This document shows positions 8,904 through 16,697 of a DNA stretch of 64,000 nt, in pieces. The notes beneath the pieces are model-generated. The model was not told where the DNA came from. It ran no database searches and was given only the letters and a program-made list of their open reading frames with translations. Numbering within the stretch: the stretch's first letter is position 1; each line of letters begins with the position of its first letter. Origin of the DNA: Burkholderiales bacterium (GTDB lineage: Bacteria; Pseudomonadota; Gammaproteobacteria; Burkholderiales; Burkholderiaceae_C); contig JAIOOS010000015.1 of the NCBI GenBank assembly GCA_021414305.1, forward strand, positions 372,001 through 436,000, given 5' to 3'. A program made the position numbers and the translations under genes.

Positions 8904-9374
8904 ATGCAACGCTTCACGCCCTCTCGCTGCCGACGCGGCGGCCGTCGCGCCAGCCGCGGCTTCACCCTGATCGAGACGCTGATCGCCGTCGGCATCGCCG
9001 GCGTGCTGTCGAGCATTGCCTACCCCTCGCTCGAAAGCCAGGTCCTGCGAGCCCGGCGCAGCGACGCCATGGTTTCGCTGATGAACGCCCAGCTCGCGCA
9101 GGAGCGGCACCGGGCCAACCACCGCAGCTACGGCGACCTCGCCGCCATCGGCGTGCGCCCGACCTCGCTCTCGGGCCACTACACGATCGAGGTCGCGGCG
9201 AGCGCGACCGACGCCTACGAGCTCGTCGCCACCGCCACCGGCCGGCAGGCGCGCGACGCGGGCTGCCAGACGCTGCGCCTCGCGGTCGCCGGAGCGAGCG
9301 TCGTCTACGCCTCGGGGCCCGACGCCGCGGCGTCGAACGCCGCCACGCTCAACCGCAAGTGCTGGAACCAGTGA
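8904..9374 (+). CDS. PilE-like type IV minor pilin
   Basis: A 156-residue prepilin-like protein. The leader is basic and the cleavage motif is RG|FTLIETLIAVGIAGVL with Glu5. The segment QLAQERHRANHRSYGDLAAIGV matches the PilE-type minor pilins seen in fimT-pilV-W-X-E operons. AAGGAG (8891-8896) points to ATG 8904 rather than the earlier frame opening at 8883. A Cys pair in the C-terminal part (AGCQ...KCWN) could form the disulphide-bonded D-region. The stop overlaps the pilW start (TGATG). Confidence 0.82.
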   Translation: MQRFTPSRCRRGGRRASRGFTLIETLIAVGIAGVLSSIAYPSLESQVLRARRSDAMVSLMNAQLAQERHRANHRSYGDLAAIGVRPTSLSGHYTIEVAASATDAYELVATATGRQARDAGCQTLRLAVAGASVVYASGPDAAASNAATLNRKCWNQ

Positions 9375-10051
9375 TGAAGACGCGTCGCTCCTCGCGCGGC
9401 CTGTCGATCGTCGAGCTGCTCGTCGGCACCGCCGTCGGACTGGTCGTCGTCGCCGCCGGCACCACCGTGGTCACGCACAACGCCCGCGAGAACCGCGCCC
9501 TCATGATCGAGGCGCGGCTGATGCAGGACCTGCGCACCGCCGCCGACATCGTCGCCCGCGACCTGCGCCGCGCCGGCTACTGGGCCGGCTCGGCTTCGGG
9601 CGTTCGCAGCGACGACGGCAGCGCGGTCGTCGCCAATCCGTATGCGCTCGTCACGCCCGAGAGCGCCGCGTCCGACGCGGTGCGCCTCAGCTTCTCGCGC
9701 GACGCCAGCGAGAACGGCACGGTCGACGGCAATGAGCGCTTCGGCTTTCGCCTGCGCAACGGCGCGATCGAGCTGCAGCTCGGCGACGGCAACTGGCAGG
9801 CGCTCACCGATCCGGCCACGCTCACCGTCACCGGGTTCGAGATCGCGCCGCGCACCGAGGAAACGAGCCTGGCGAGCTTCTGCGACCAGCCCTGCGCCGC
9901 CGGCAGCACGACCTGCCCGCCGCGCCAGCAGGTGCGCAGCTTCGCCGTCGCGATCAGCGCGCGCGCCGTCGCCGATGCGAACGTGCAGCGCAGCGTCGTC
10001 GCCGGCGCGCGCCTGCGCAACGTCTCCGTCGTCGGCAGCTGCGAGGCCTGA
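9374..10051 (+). CDS. pilW: PilW-type minor pilin
   Basis: A 225-residue prepilin-like protein starting at the ATG that overlaps the previous stop. The cleavage site is RG|LSIVELLVGTAVGLVVV with Glu5. The following RLMQDLRTAADIVARDLRRAGYW is the typical PilW signature (dimension of a long helix ending DLRRAGYW). Four cysteines cluster late (CDQPCAAGSTTC, then the C-terminal SCEA). It should sit with PilV, PilX and FimT in the minor pilin complex at the pilus tip. The small gap of one base to pilX implies translational coupling. Confidence 0.86.
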   Translation: MKTRRSSRGLSIVELLVGTAVGLVVVAAGTTVVTHNARENRALMIEARLMQDLRTAADIVARDLRRAGYWAGSASGVRSDDGSAVVANPYALVTPESAASDAVRLSFSRDASENGTVDGNERFGFRLRNGAIELQLGDGNWQALTDPATLTVTGFEIAPRTEETSLASFCDQPCAAGSTTCPPRQQVRSFAVAISARAVADANVQRSVVAGARLRNVSVVGSCEA

Positions 10052-10052
10052 G

Positions 10053-11327
10053 ATGCAGCGCCGCACCGGAGGATCGATTCGCCGCCAGCGCGGCGCCGCC
10101 GCGCTCGTCGTCACCATGCTGCTCGTGTTCGCGATGCTGATCGTCGTCGCGGTCGCCAACCGCAACGTCGTCGTCGAGGTGCGTGCGTCGGCGAACCAGT
10201 ACCGCTCGACGCAGTCGTTCGAAGCTGCCGAGGCCGGCCTCGAATGGGCGCTCGCCCGGCTCAACGACAGCACGCCGATCGGCGACGACTGCTTGCCGAG
10301 CGGGGACCCGGCGGCGCGCTCGTACCGCGACCGCTTCCTGCGCGACGACGGCGCCGGCTTCGTCGCCGCGAGCTGGGACGATGCAGGGACCCCCACGCCG
10401 CTGCAGGCGTCGTGCGTCCGCGGCGAGAGCGGCTGGTCCTGCACCTGCCCGGCCGGTGGTGCCGCGCTGGTCGCCGATCCGGCTGGCGATGCGATCGCGC
10501 CTCGCTTCGCGCTGCAGTTCGCCAACGGCGCCCGACCCGGCATCGTCCGGGCGATCGCCACCGGCTGCACCCGCAGCGGCGCGGCCTGCCTCGCGTCCAC
10601 GAACGCCGGTCACGAGGCGGCGGCGCGGGTCGAGGTCGCGTTCGGCCTGGTTCCCGGCCTGCGCGCCGCGCCGGTCGCGGCGCTGACGGTGCGCGGCAAC
10701 GTCGATGCCGGCGCCGGCGCCCTCGGCGCGCACAACCGCGACTCTTCCTCCGGCGGGCTGGCGATCCAGGCCGGCGGCAGCGTCGCCGGCAATGCCTTGC
10801 GGCTCGGCGTTCCCGCCGGCTCGCCGCTCGAGGGCGCAATCGCTTCCGGCGACACGCAGCTCGCCGCCCTGGACGCCGACCGCTTCTTCGCCCGCTGGTT
10901 CGGCATGGACAAGGCCGCCTGGGCGGCGCAGCCGGCGGCAACACCGCTCGCGTGCAGCGGCAACTGCAGCGCCGCGATCGGCAGCGCTGTCGCCGCCGGC
11001 GGTCGACTGGTCGCGATCGCCGGCGACGCGTCGCTCGACGGCCCGGCGACGCTCGGCTCGCCCGAGCGGCCGATCGTCCTCGTCGTCGGCGGAGCGCTTC
11101 GCCTGCGCGACGCGGTGACGCTGCACGGCGTCGTCTTCGCCGGCTCGATCGACTGGCGCGACGCGGCACCGATCAGCGGCGCGTTGATCCGCGGCGCGGC
11201 GATCGCCGAAGGCACGTACAGCGGCGAAGCCGCCGCCGACTTCGTTCACGACACCGCCCTGCTCGAGCGCCTGCAGCGCGGCAGCGGCAGCTTCGCCCGC
11301 GTCAACGGCAGCTGGAAGGACTTCTGA
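10053..11327 (+). CDS. pilX: PilX-type minor pilin, unusually long
   Basis: The N-terminus is PilX-like: a basic leader (RRTGGSIRRQRG), AAALVVTMLLVFAMLIVVAVANRNVVVE, then SFEAAEAGLEWALARLND. Glu5 of the mature pilin is absent, as in many PilX proteins. At 424 residues it is about twice the usual PilX length. The extra C-terminal half is Gly/Ala-rich, predicted beta structure (LVVGGALRLRDAVTLHGVVFAG and similar). The extension may be a surface-exposed domain. It follows pilW by one base and precedes pilV by two. Confidence 0.8.
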   Translation: MQRRTGGSIRRQRGAAALVVTMLLVFAMLIVVAVANRNVVVEVRASANQYRSTQSFEAAEAGLEWALARLNDSTPIGDDCLPSGDPAARSYRDRFLRDDGAGFVAASWDDAGTPTPLQASCVRGESGWSCTCPAGGAALVADPAGDAIAPRFALQFANGARPGIVRAIATGCTRSGAACLASTNAGHEAAARVEVAFGLVPGLRAAPVAALTVRGNVDAGAGALGAHNRDSSSGGLAIQAGGSVAGNALRLGVPAGSPLEGAIASGDTQLAALDADRFFARWFGMDKAAWAAQPAATPLACSGNCSAAIGSAVAAGGRLVAIAGDASLDGPATLGSPERPIVLVVGGALRLRDAVTLHGVVFAGSIDWRDAAPISGALIRGAAIAEGTYSGEAAADFVHDTALLERLQRGSGSFARVNGSWKDF

Positions 11328-11329
11328 CC

Positions 11330-12604
11330 ATGGCCACGACTTCGCCCCGTCTCCGCCTGCACGGTCGCCACGCGCAGCAGGGCGCCGCCTTGTTCGAATC
11401 GCTCGTCGCCTTCGTCTTCCTCGCCGTCGCCAGCCTGACTGCGGCGCAGGTGCAGAGCCAGCTCCGCCTGCACGGCGACCTGGCGCGGCAGCGCTCGGAA
11501 GCGGTTCGCCTCGGCGCCCGCGAGCTCGAAGCGCTGCGCGCCTGGTCGACGCTCGAAGCCGCGTCGGGCGCGAGCGCCTACGCCGCGATCGTCGATGCCG
11601 AAACGACGCTCGACGCCGGCACCAACCCGGTGGGCAACGCCGACTACCGCATCGTCCGCCGCATCGACGACGCCTCCTTCGCCGGCGCCAAGAGCGCGAC
11701 CATCGCGGTCGAATGGGCCGATCGCGGCGGCGCCGCGCAGCGGCTCGTGCTCGAGAGCGTGATCGCGCGCAGCGACCCGATCTGGTCGGGCGCGCTCGCC
11801 GTCGGCGCCGGCGCCGGCGTGCCGCGCGGCAGCCTCGGCCGCTCGACCGGCGTGCCGGTGACGGCGCGCTCGCTCGGCGACGGCCGCAGCGCGCTGAAGA
11901 CTTCGTCGTCGGGCAGCGCCGCGGTGATCTTCGACGACCGCAGCGGGGAGATCGTGGCGCGCTGCGACGGCGTCGCGTCCGGCACCGCGACCCGCGATCT
12001 CACGACCGGCGCCCTGGCGTCGTGCAGCGAGGGCCGCTGGCGCCTGCTCACCGGCAGCATCCGCTTCAGCTCGGCGGTGCCGCCCCTGGCGACCGACGCG
12101 AACGACTCGCCGCCGGCCGTGGCGATCGCCCTCGCGCTCGGCGGCGGCACCTACGCCGCGCCGGCCGAATGCAGCACCGAGGCGATGAAGACGGTGCGCC
12201 ACTCCGCGGGCGGCAGTCTGCACATCGAAGCGGTGCCCATCGATGCCCTGCCCGCCTCGCTTGGCCTCGCCTCGTGGGTCGATACCGGCGACCGCCATGT
12301 CGCCTATCGCTGCGTCGTCACGCCGCGCGCCGACGGCCGCTGGTCGGGCCGCAGCACGCTCCTGCCCACGGGCTGGACGATAGGCGCGGGCAACGGCGAC
12401 CGCCGCGTCTGCCGCTACGCCGCCGACCGCGACGGCTCGGGCGCAATCGATGCGAACATCGAGCATCCCGCCGACTACGTCGACGTCGCCGGCACGCTCC
12501 AGGCGCAGAATTTCCTGGTCGTGCGCGGCGACCAGGCGTGCCCGGCGGCCAGCGGCGGGGACCTCTTCACCGCCGGCCTCGGCACGGTGCAACATCAACC
12601 CTGA
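11330..12604 (+). CDS. PilV-type minor pilin, unusually long, with EF-hand-like loop
   Basis: A 424-residue prepilin-like protein. After a basic leader the sequence QQG|AALFESLVAFVFLAVASL has Glu at +5, a degenerate PilV-type class III signal. The protein is about twice the normal PilV length. The extension contains cysteine pairs and DRDGSGAIDANIE (residues 366-378), close to a calcium-binding EF-hand/dockerin loop. Its position at the end of the fimT-pilE-pilW-pilX cluster supports the pilV assignment. PilY1, the usual calcium-binding tip adhesin of such operons, is missing here, so these enlarged pilins may take over part of its role (speculative). Confidence 0.72.
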   Translation: MATTSPRLRLHGRHAQQGAALFESLVAFVFLAVASLTAAQVQSQLRLHGDLARQRSEAVRLGARELEALRAWSTLEAASGASAYAAIVDAETTLDAGTNPVGNADYRIVRRIDDASFAGAKSATIAVEWADRGGAAQRLVLESVIARSDPIWSGALAVGAGAGVPRGSLGRSTGVPVTARSLGDGRSALKTSSSGSAAVIFDDRSGEIVARCDGVASGTATRDLTTGALASCSEGRWRLLTGSIRFSSAVPPLATDANDSPPAVAIALALGGGTYAAPAECSTEAMKTVRHSAGGSLHIEAVPIDALPASLGLASWVDTGDRHVAYRCVVTPRADGRWSGRSTLLPTGWTIGAGNGDRRVCRYAADRDGSGAIDANIEHPADYVDVAGTLQAQNFLVVRGDQACPAASGGDLFTAGLGTVQHQP

Positions 12605-12625
12605 TCCTCGCTCCACGCCCACGCC

Positions 12626-13750
12626 TTGAACGACTCTCTCGCCACCCCTGCCGAACCGAGCCCCTTCGCCGCCGCGATGCGCGAGGCGCTCGCGCTCGCC
12701 GAGAAGGCGGTCGGCCTCTCCGATCCGAACCCGCGCGTCGGCTGCGTCATCCTCGCGGCCGATGGCCAGGTCATCGGCCGCGGCCACACCCAGGAAGCCG
12801 GCGGCGCGCATGCCGAGGTGATGGCGCTGCGCGACGCCGCCGCGCGCGGCGCCGAGGTGCGCGGCGCCACCGTCGTCGTCAGCCTCGAGCCGTGCTCGCA
12901 CCACGGCCGCACGCCGCCGTGTGCCGAAGCGCTGGTCGCCGCCGGCATCGGCCGCGTCGTCATGGCGATGCGGGACCCCAATCCGCTCGTCGCCGGCCAG
13001 GGCGCGGCGCGGCTCGCGGCCGCCGGCATCGAGGTCGTCGCCGGGCCGTTCGAGGCCGAGGCGCGCGAGCTCAACATCGGCTTCGTTTCGCGGATGACGC
13101 GCGGCCGGCCGTGGCTGCGCCTCAAGGTCGCGGTCTCGCTGGACGGGCGCAGCGCGCTCGAGAACGGTGCCAGCCAGTGGATCACCGGCGAGGCCGCGCG
13201 CACCGATGGCCACGCCTGGCGAAAGCGCGCCGGCGCCGTGCTCGCCGGGGTCGGCACCGTGCTCGACGACGACCCCCGGCTCGACGTGCGCCTCGTGCCC
13301 ACCGCCCGCCAACCGCTGCGCGTGATCGTCGATTCGCGCCTGCAGACGCCGCCGGCGGCGCGCATCCTCAACCCGCCCGGACAAGTCCTGCTCTATGCGG
13401 CCGTCGATGACGCCGGCAAGCGCCGCGAGCTCGAAGCGCGCGGCGTCGAGATCCAGGTGCTGCCCTCGCCCGCCGGCAAGGTCGACCTGCCAGCGATGCT
13501 CGCCAACCTCGGCGCACGCGGCATCAACGAGCTGCATGTCGAAGCCGGCGAGAAGCTGAACGCCTCGCTGCTGAAGGAAGCCGTCGTCGACGAGCTGCTC
13601 GTCTACCTGGCGCCGCGCCTGCTGGGCAGCGGCCGCGGCCTGGCGGCGCTCGGCCCGTTCGAGCGGCTCGAGCAGAGCCTCGACTTTCGCTTCGTCGACG
13701 TCGCCCCGGTCGGCGACGACCTGCGCCTGCGCCTGCGCCTGCGCCGCTGA
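12626..13750 (+). CDS. ribD: Bifunctional riboflavin deaminase/reductase RibD
   Basis: A 374-residue RibD. The N-terminal cytidine-deaminase-like domain has zinc ligands His62 (HAEV, with Glu64) and Cys90/Cys99 in PCSHHGRTPPC. The C-terminal NADPH-dependent reductase domain begins near residue 150 (RPWLRLKVAVSLDGRSAL). It carries out the second and third steps of riboflavin synthesis after GTP cyclohydrolase II. The only start that keeps the N-terminal extension is TTG 12626; ATG 12677 (MREALALAEKAV) would also give a complete deaminase domain. Confidence 0.93.
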   Translation: MNDSLATPAEPSPFAAAMREALALAEKAVGLSDPNPRVGCVILAADGQVIGRGHTQEAGGAHAEVMALRDAAARGAEVRGATVVVSLEPCSHHGRTPPCAEALVAAGIGRVVMAMRDPNPLVAGQGAARLAAAGIEVVAGPFEAEARELNIGFVSRMTRGRPWLRLKVAVSLDGRSALENGASQWITGEAARTDGHAWRKRAGAVLAGVGTVLDDDPRLDVRLVPTARQPLRVIVDSRLQTPPAARILNPPGQVLLYAAVDDAGKRRELEARGVEIQVLPSPAGKVDLPAMLANLGARGINELHVEAGEKLNASLLKEAVVDELLVYLAPRLLGSGRGLAALGPFERLEQSLDFRFVDVAPVGDDLRLRLRLRR

Positions 13751-13759
13751 CGCCTTGGC

Positions 13760-13779
13760 GACGCCGTAGTCACGGCGTC
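13760..13779. other. Perfect stem-loop between ribD and ribE
   Basis: GACGCCGT and ACGGCGTC form an 8-bp perfect stem around a four-base loop in the 46-bp ribD-ribE gap. There is no U-tract, so it is not a convincing terminator. It may stabilise or process the mRNA. No FMN riboswitch core is present here. Confidence 0.4.
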
Positions 13780-13796
13780 ACGACGACAATCGACGC

Positions 13797-14426
13797 ATGT
13801 TCACCGGCATCGTCAGCGGCGTCGGCCGCATCGTCGAATCGAAGCCGCTCGGCGCCGGCGCCGGCTTCGGCAAGGCGCTCGCGATCGAGGCGCCGGCGGG
13901 CTTTCTCGACGGCGTCGGCCTGGGCGAGAGCATCGCCCTGTCGGGCGCGTGCATGACCGTCGTCCGCCTCGAGCCCGCGGCGCGCCGCTTCCATGTCGAG
14001 ATCTCGGCCGAAAGCCTGGCCAAGACCGCCGGCCTCGACGCTCAGGGCGAGATCAACCTGGAGAAGGCGATGCGCGCCGACGCCCGGCTCGACGGCCACC
14101 TGGTGTCAGGCCATGTCGACGGCGTCGGCCGCGTCACCCGGTTCGAGCGCGTCGGCGAGTCGTGGGAGCTGCGGGTCGAGGCGCCGTCGGCGCTGGCGCG
14201 CTTTCTCGCCGTGAAGGGCTCGGTTGCGGTCGACGGCGTCAGCCTCACCGTCAACAGCGTCGAAGATCGCCCATCCGGCTGCGAGATCGGCATCAACCTG
14301 ATCCCGCACACGGTGCAGAACACGAGCCTGCGCGGCCTTGCGGTCGGCCGGCGCGTCAATCTCGAGATCGATCTGATCGCCCGCTATGTCGAGCGCATGC
14401 TCGGCTTGGCCTCACGGGCGCCCTGA
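13797..14426 (+). CDS. ribE: Riboflavin synthase alpha subunit
   Basis: A 209-residue protein made of two tandem lumazine-binding domains (about 1-97 and 98-195). The N-terminus MFTGIVSGVGRI and the motifs GACMTV and GHVDGVG are standard. It dismutates two 6,7-dimethyl-8-ribityllumazine molecules to riboflavin and 5-amino-6-ribitylaminouracil. It lies between ribD and ribBA in the rib operon. The naming follows the convention ribE = synthase, ribH = lumazine synthase. Confidence 0.95.
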   Translation: MFTGIVSGVGRIVESKPLGAGAGFGKALAIEAPAGFLDGVGLGESIALSGACMTVVRLEPAARRFHVEISAESLAKTAGLDAQGEINLEKAMRADARLDGHLVSGHVDGVGRVTRFERVGESWELRVEAPSALARFLAVKGSVAVDGVSLTVNSVEDRPSGCEIGINLIPHTVQNTSLRGLAVGRRVNLEIDLIARYVERMLGLASRAP

Positions 14427-14452
14427 AACCCCCCAACGCCTACAATTTCGCC

Positions 14453-15589
14453 ATGGCCATCGCCCCGATTCCCGAGCTCGTCGCCGAGCTGGCCGCAGGC
14501 CGAATGGTGATCCTCGTCGACGAGGAGGATCGCGAGAACGAAGGCGATCTGGTCCTCGCCGCCGACCACGTCACGCCCGAGGCCATCAACTTCATGGCGA
14601 AGTTCGGCCGTGGCCTGATCTGCCTCACGCTCACGCGCGAGCGCTGCGAGCGGCTGCAGCTTCCGCCGATGGCGGCGAAGAACGGCGCCCAGCACGGCAC
14701 CGCCTTCACGGTCTCGATCGAGGCCGCTGTCGGCGTCACCACCGGCATTTCCGCGGCTGACCGGGCGCGCACCGTGCAGGCCGCGGTGAAGAAGGACGCG
14801 CGCGCCTCCGACCTGGTGCAGCCGGGCCACATCTTCCCGCTGCAGGCTCACGACGGCGGCGTGCTCATGCGCGCCGGCCACACCGAAGCCGGCTGCGACC
14901 TCGCGGCCATGGCCGGCCTGGCGCCAGCGGCGGTGATCTGCGAGGTGATGAACGACGACGGCACGATGGCGCGCCTGCCCGACCTCGTCGCCTTCGCCGA
15001 GCAGCACGGCCTGAAGATCGGCACCATCGCCAGCCTGATCGAGCATCGCAGCCGCAACGAGTCGCTGATCGAGCGCGCCGGCACGCGCAAGATGCTCACG
15101 CCGCAGGGCGAGTTCGACTGCGCCGTCTACACCGACAAGACCGGCGGCCTCCACCTGGCGCTGACGCGCGGCCGCTGGACCGCCGCCGACGAGGTGCTGG
15201 TGCGCGTGCACGAGCCGCTCTCGGTGCTCGACCTGCTCGACGCCGGCCCGTCCGACCACTCCTGGCCGCTGCCGCGGGCGCTGGCGGCGCTGCAGAAGAA
15301 CGAGCGCAGCGCCGCGGTGCTGCTCAACTGCGGCGAAGACGCCGCGGCCCTCTTGCCGCAGATGCTCGCGCGCAGCCGCGGCGCCCGCCGGCCGCCGCAG
15401 CCGATGGACCTGCGCACCTACGGCATCGGCGCGCAGATCCTGCGCGATCTCGGCGTCGCCAAGATGAAGCTGCTCGGCAGCCCGCGCCGCATGCCGAGCA
15501 TGGCCGGCTATGGCCTCGAGGTGAACGGCTTCGTCGCCGACGAGCCGCCGGTCGTTTCCGCCGCAGCAGTCACGCATGCGCAACGCTGA
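14453..15589 (+). CDS. ribBA: 3,4-dihydroxy-2-butanone-4-phosphate synthase with degenerate GTP cyclohydrolase II domain
   Basis: A 378-residue protein. Residues 1-200 are an intact DHBP synthase: [32 protein letters not shown]. It supplies the four-carbon unit from ribulose 5-phosphate. The C-terminal half aligns with GTP cyclohydrolase II, but the zinc motif HSECLTGD...C-x-C is replaced by [13 protein letters not shown] and no cysteine cluster follows. GTP cyclohydrolase activity is therefore not expected. RibBA proteins with such a replaced half are known in proteobacteria and imply a separate ribA elsewhere. The ribH start overlaps its end by 14 bp. Confidence 0.93.
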   Translation: MAIAPIPELVAELAAGRMVILVDEEDRENEGDLVLAADHVTPEAINFMAKFGRGLICLTLTRERCERLQLPPMAAKNGAQHGTAFTVSIEAAVGVTTGISAADRARTVQAAVKKDARASDLVQPGHIFPLQAHDGGVLMRAGHTEAGCDLAAMAGLAPAAVICEVMNDDGTMARLPDLVAFAEQHGLKIGTIASLIEHRSRNESLIERAGTRKMLTPQGEFDCAVYTDKTGGLHLALTRGRWTAADEVLVRVHEPLSVLDLLDAGPSDHSWPLPRALAALQKNERSAAVLLNCGEDAAALLPQMLARSRGARRPPQPMDLRTYGIGAQILRDLGVAKMKLLGSPRRMPSMAGYGLEVNGFVADEPPVVSAAAVTHAQR

Positions 15590-16040
15590 CCGCGGCGAGG
15601 CGCCGCGCCTCGACGGTCGCGAGCTGCACATCGGCATCGTCCAGGCGCGCTTCAACGCCGAGATCACCGACCGCATCGCCGCCGCCTGCGAGGCCGAGCT
15701 CGCCGTTCTCGGCGTCGCCGCCGACCGGGTCGCGCGGGTCCGGGTTCCGGGCGCGCTCGAGATCGGCGTCGCCCTGGCCGCGCTCGCCGAAAGCAACGAA
15801 TTCGACGCGCTGATCGCGATCGGCTGCGTGATCCGTGGCGAGACCTATCACTTCGAGCTCGTCGCCAACGAAAGCGGCGCGGCGATCACGCGGGTCGGGC
15901 TCGACCACGACCTGCCGATCGGCAATGCCGTGCTCACCTGCGAGAACGAGGCGCAGGCCGAAGCGCGCGCCGACGACAAGGGTCGAGACGCGGCGCGGGT
16001 CGCGGTCGAGATGGCGAACCTGCTGGACGACTGGTCGTGA
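15576..16040 (+). CDS. ribH: 6,7-dimethyl-8-ribityllumazine synthase
   Basis: A 154-residue lumazine synthase. It condenses 5-amino-6-ribitylaminouracil with dihydroxybutanone phosphate. Motifs are VQARFN at the substrate pocket, RVPGALEI, and [17 protein letters not shown], which contains the catalytic histidine. The start overlaps ribBA by 14 bp and the end overlaps nusB by 4 bp, so the block is tightly coupled. Confidence 0.95.
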   Translation: MRNADRGEAPRLDGRELHIGIVQARFNAEITDRIAAACEAELAVLGVAADRVARVRVPGALEIGVALAALAESNEFDALIAIGCVIRGETYHFELVANESGAAITRVGLDHDLPIGNAVLTCENEAQAEARADDKGRDAARVAVEMANLLDDWS

Positions 16041-16573
16041 GCGAAGCGGACAAGCCGCCCGCCGCGGGGCGGCCCGAAGGCGGGCGGCGCTCGGGCTCGC
16101 GTCCCGGCGACAACCGGCGACGCGGCGGCACCGTCTCGTCGGCCCGCCGCAAGTCGCGCGAGTTCGCCCTGCAGGGCCTGTACGAATGGCTGATCGGCGG
16201 CGCCGACGCCGGCGTCGTCGACGCCCATGTGCGCGAGCAGGAAGGCTTCGACCAGTGCGACGCCGCCCACTTCGACATGCTGCTGCACGGCTGCATCCGC
16301 GAGCGCGCCGAGCTCGACGCGCAGCTCGCCACCCACCTCGACCGCAAGACCGAGCAGCTCTCGCCGGTGGAGCATGCGGTGCTGCTGATCGGCAGCTACG
16401 AATTGCTGCATTGCATCGAGATCCCGTACAAGGTGGCGATCAACGAAGCGGTCGAGCTGGCCAAGAGCTTCGGCGGCACCGATGGTCACAAGTACGTCAA
16501 CGGCGTGCTCGACAAGACCGCGGGGGTGCTGCGCCGCGTCGAGATCGAGGCGGCGCGGGCACGGCGCGTCTGA
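16037..16573 (+). CDS. nusB: Transcription antitermination factor NusB
   Basis: A 178-residue NusB, about 40 residues longer than E. coli NusB because of an N-terminal Arg/Gly-rich tail (to about residue 35). The all-helical core is clear: [67 protein letters not shown]. It binds boxA RNA with NusE/S10 in rRNA antitermination. The GTG/ATGA-type overlap with ribH is the common rib-nusB arrangement. Confidence 0.95.
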   Translation: MSEADKPPAAGRPEGGRRSGSRPGDNRRRGGTVSSARRKSREFALQGLYEWLIGGADAGVVDAHVREQEGFDQCDAAHFDMLLHGCIRERAELDAQLATHLDRKTEQLSPVEHAVLLIGSYELLHCIEIPYKVAINEAVELAKSFGGTDGHKYVNGVLDKTAGVLRRVEIEAARARRV

Positions 16574-16697
16574 GGACGCCCGCCACGGGCAAAAGCCCGC
16601 TGTTCCGGCGCCTCGAATGGTGAGCTTGTGTTACTAACGTTCGCCACGACACCTTTTCCACACTCGGGACCCTCCCGCCTCACTTAAGCTGGCGGGC

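Noticed and set aside
11246..13537. A 763-residue open frame antisense to pilV and ribD
   Set aside because: It spans two unrelated real genes, has no ribosome binding site or domain, and shows shadow-type composition.
13751..13796. FMN riboswitch between ribD and ribE
   Set aside because: The gap is only 46 bp and contains a simple hairpin; the conserved FMN aptamer cannot fit.
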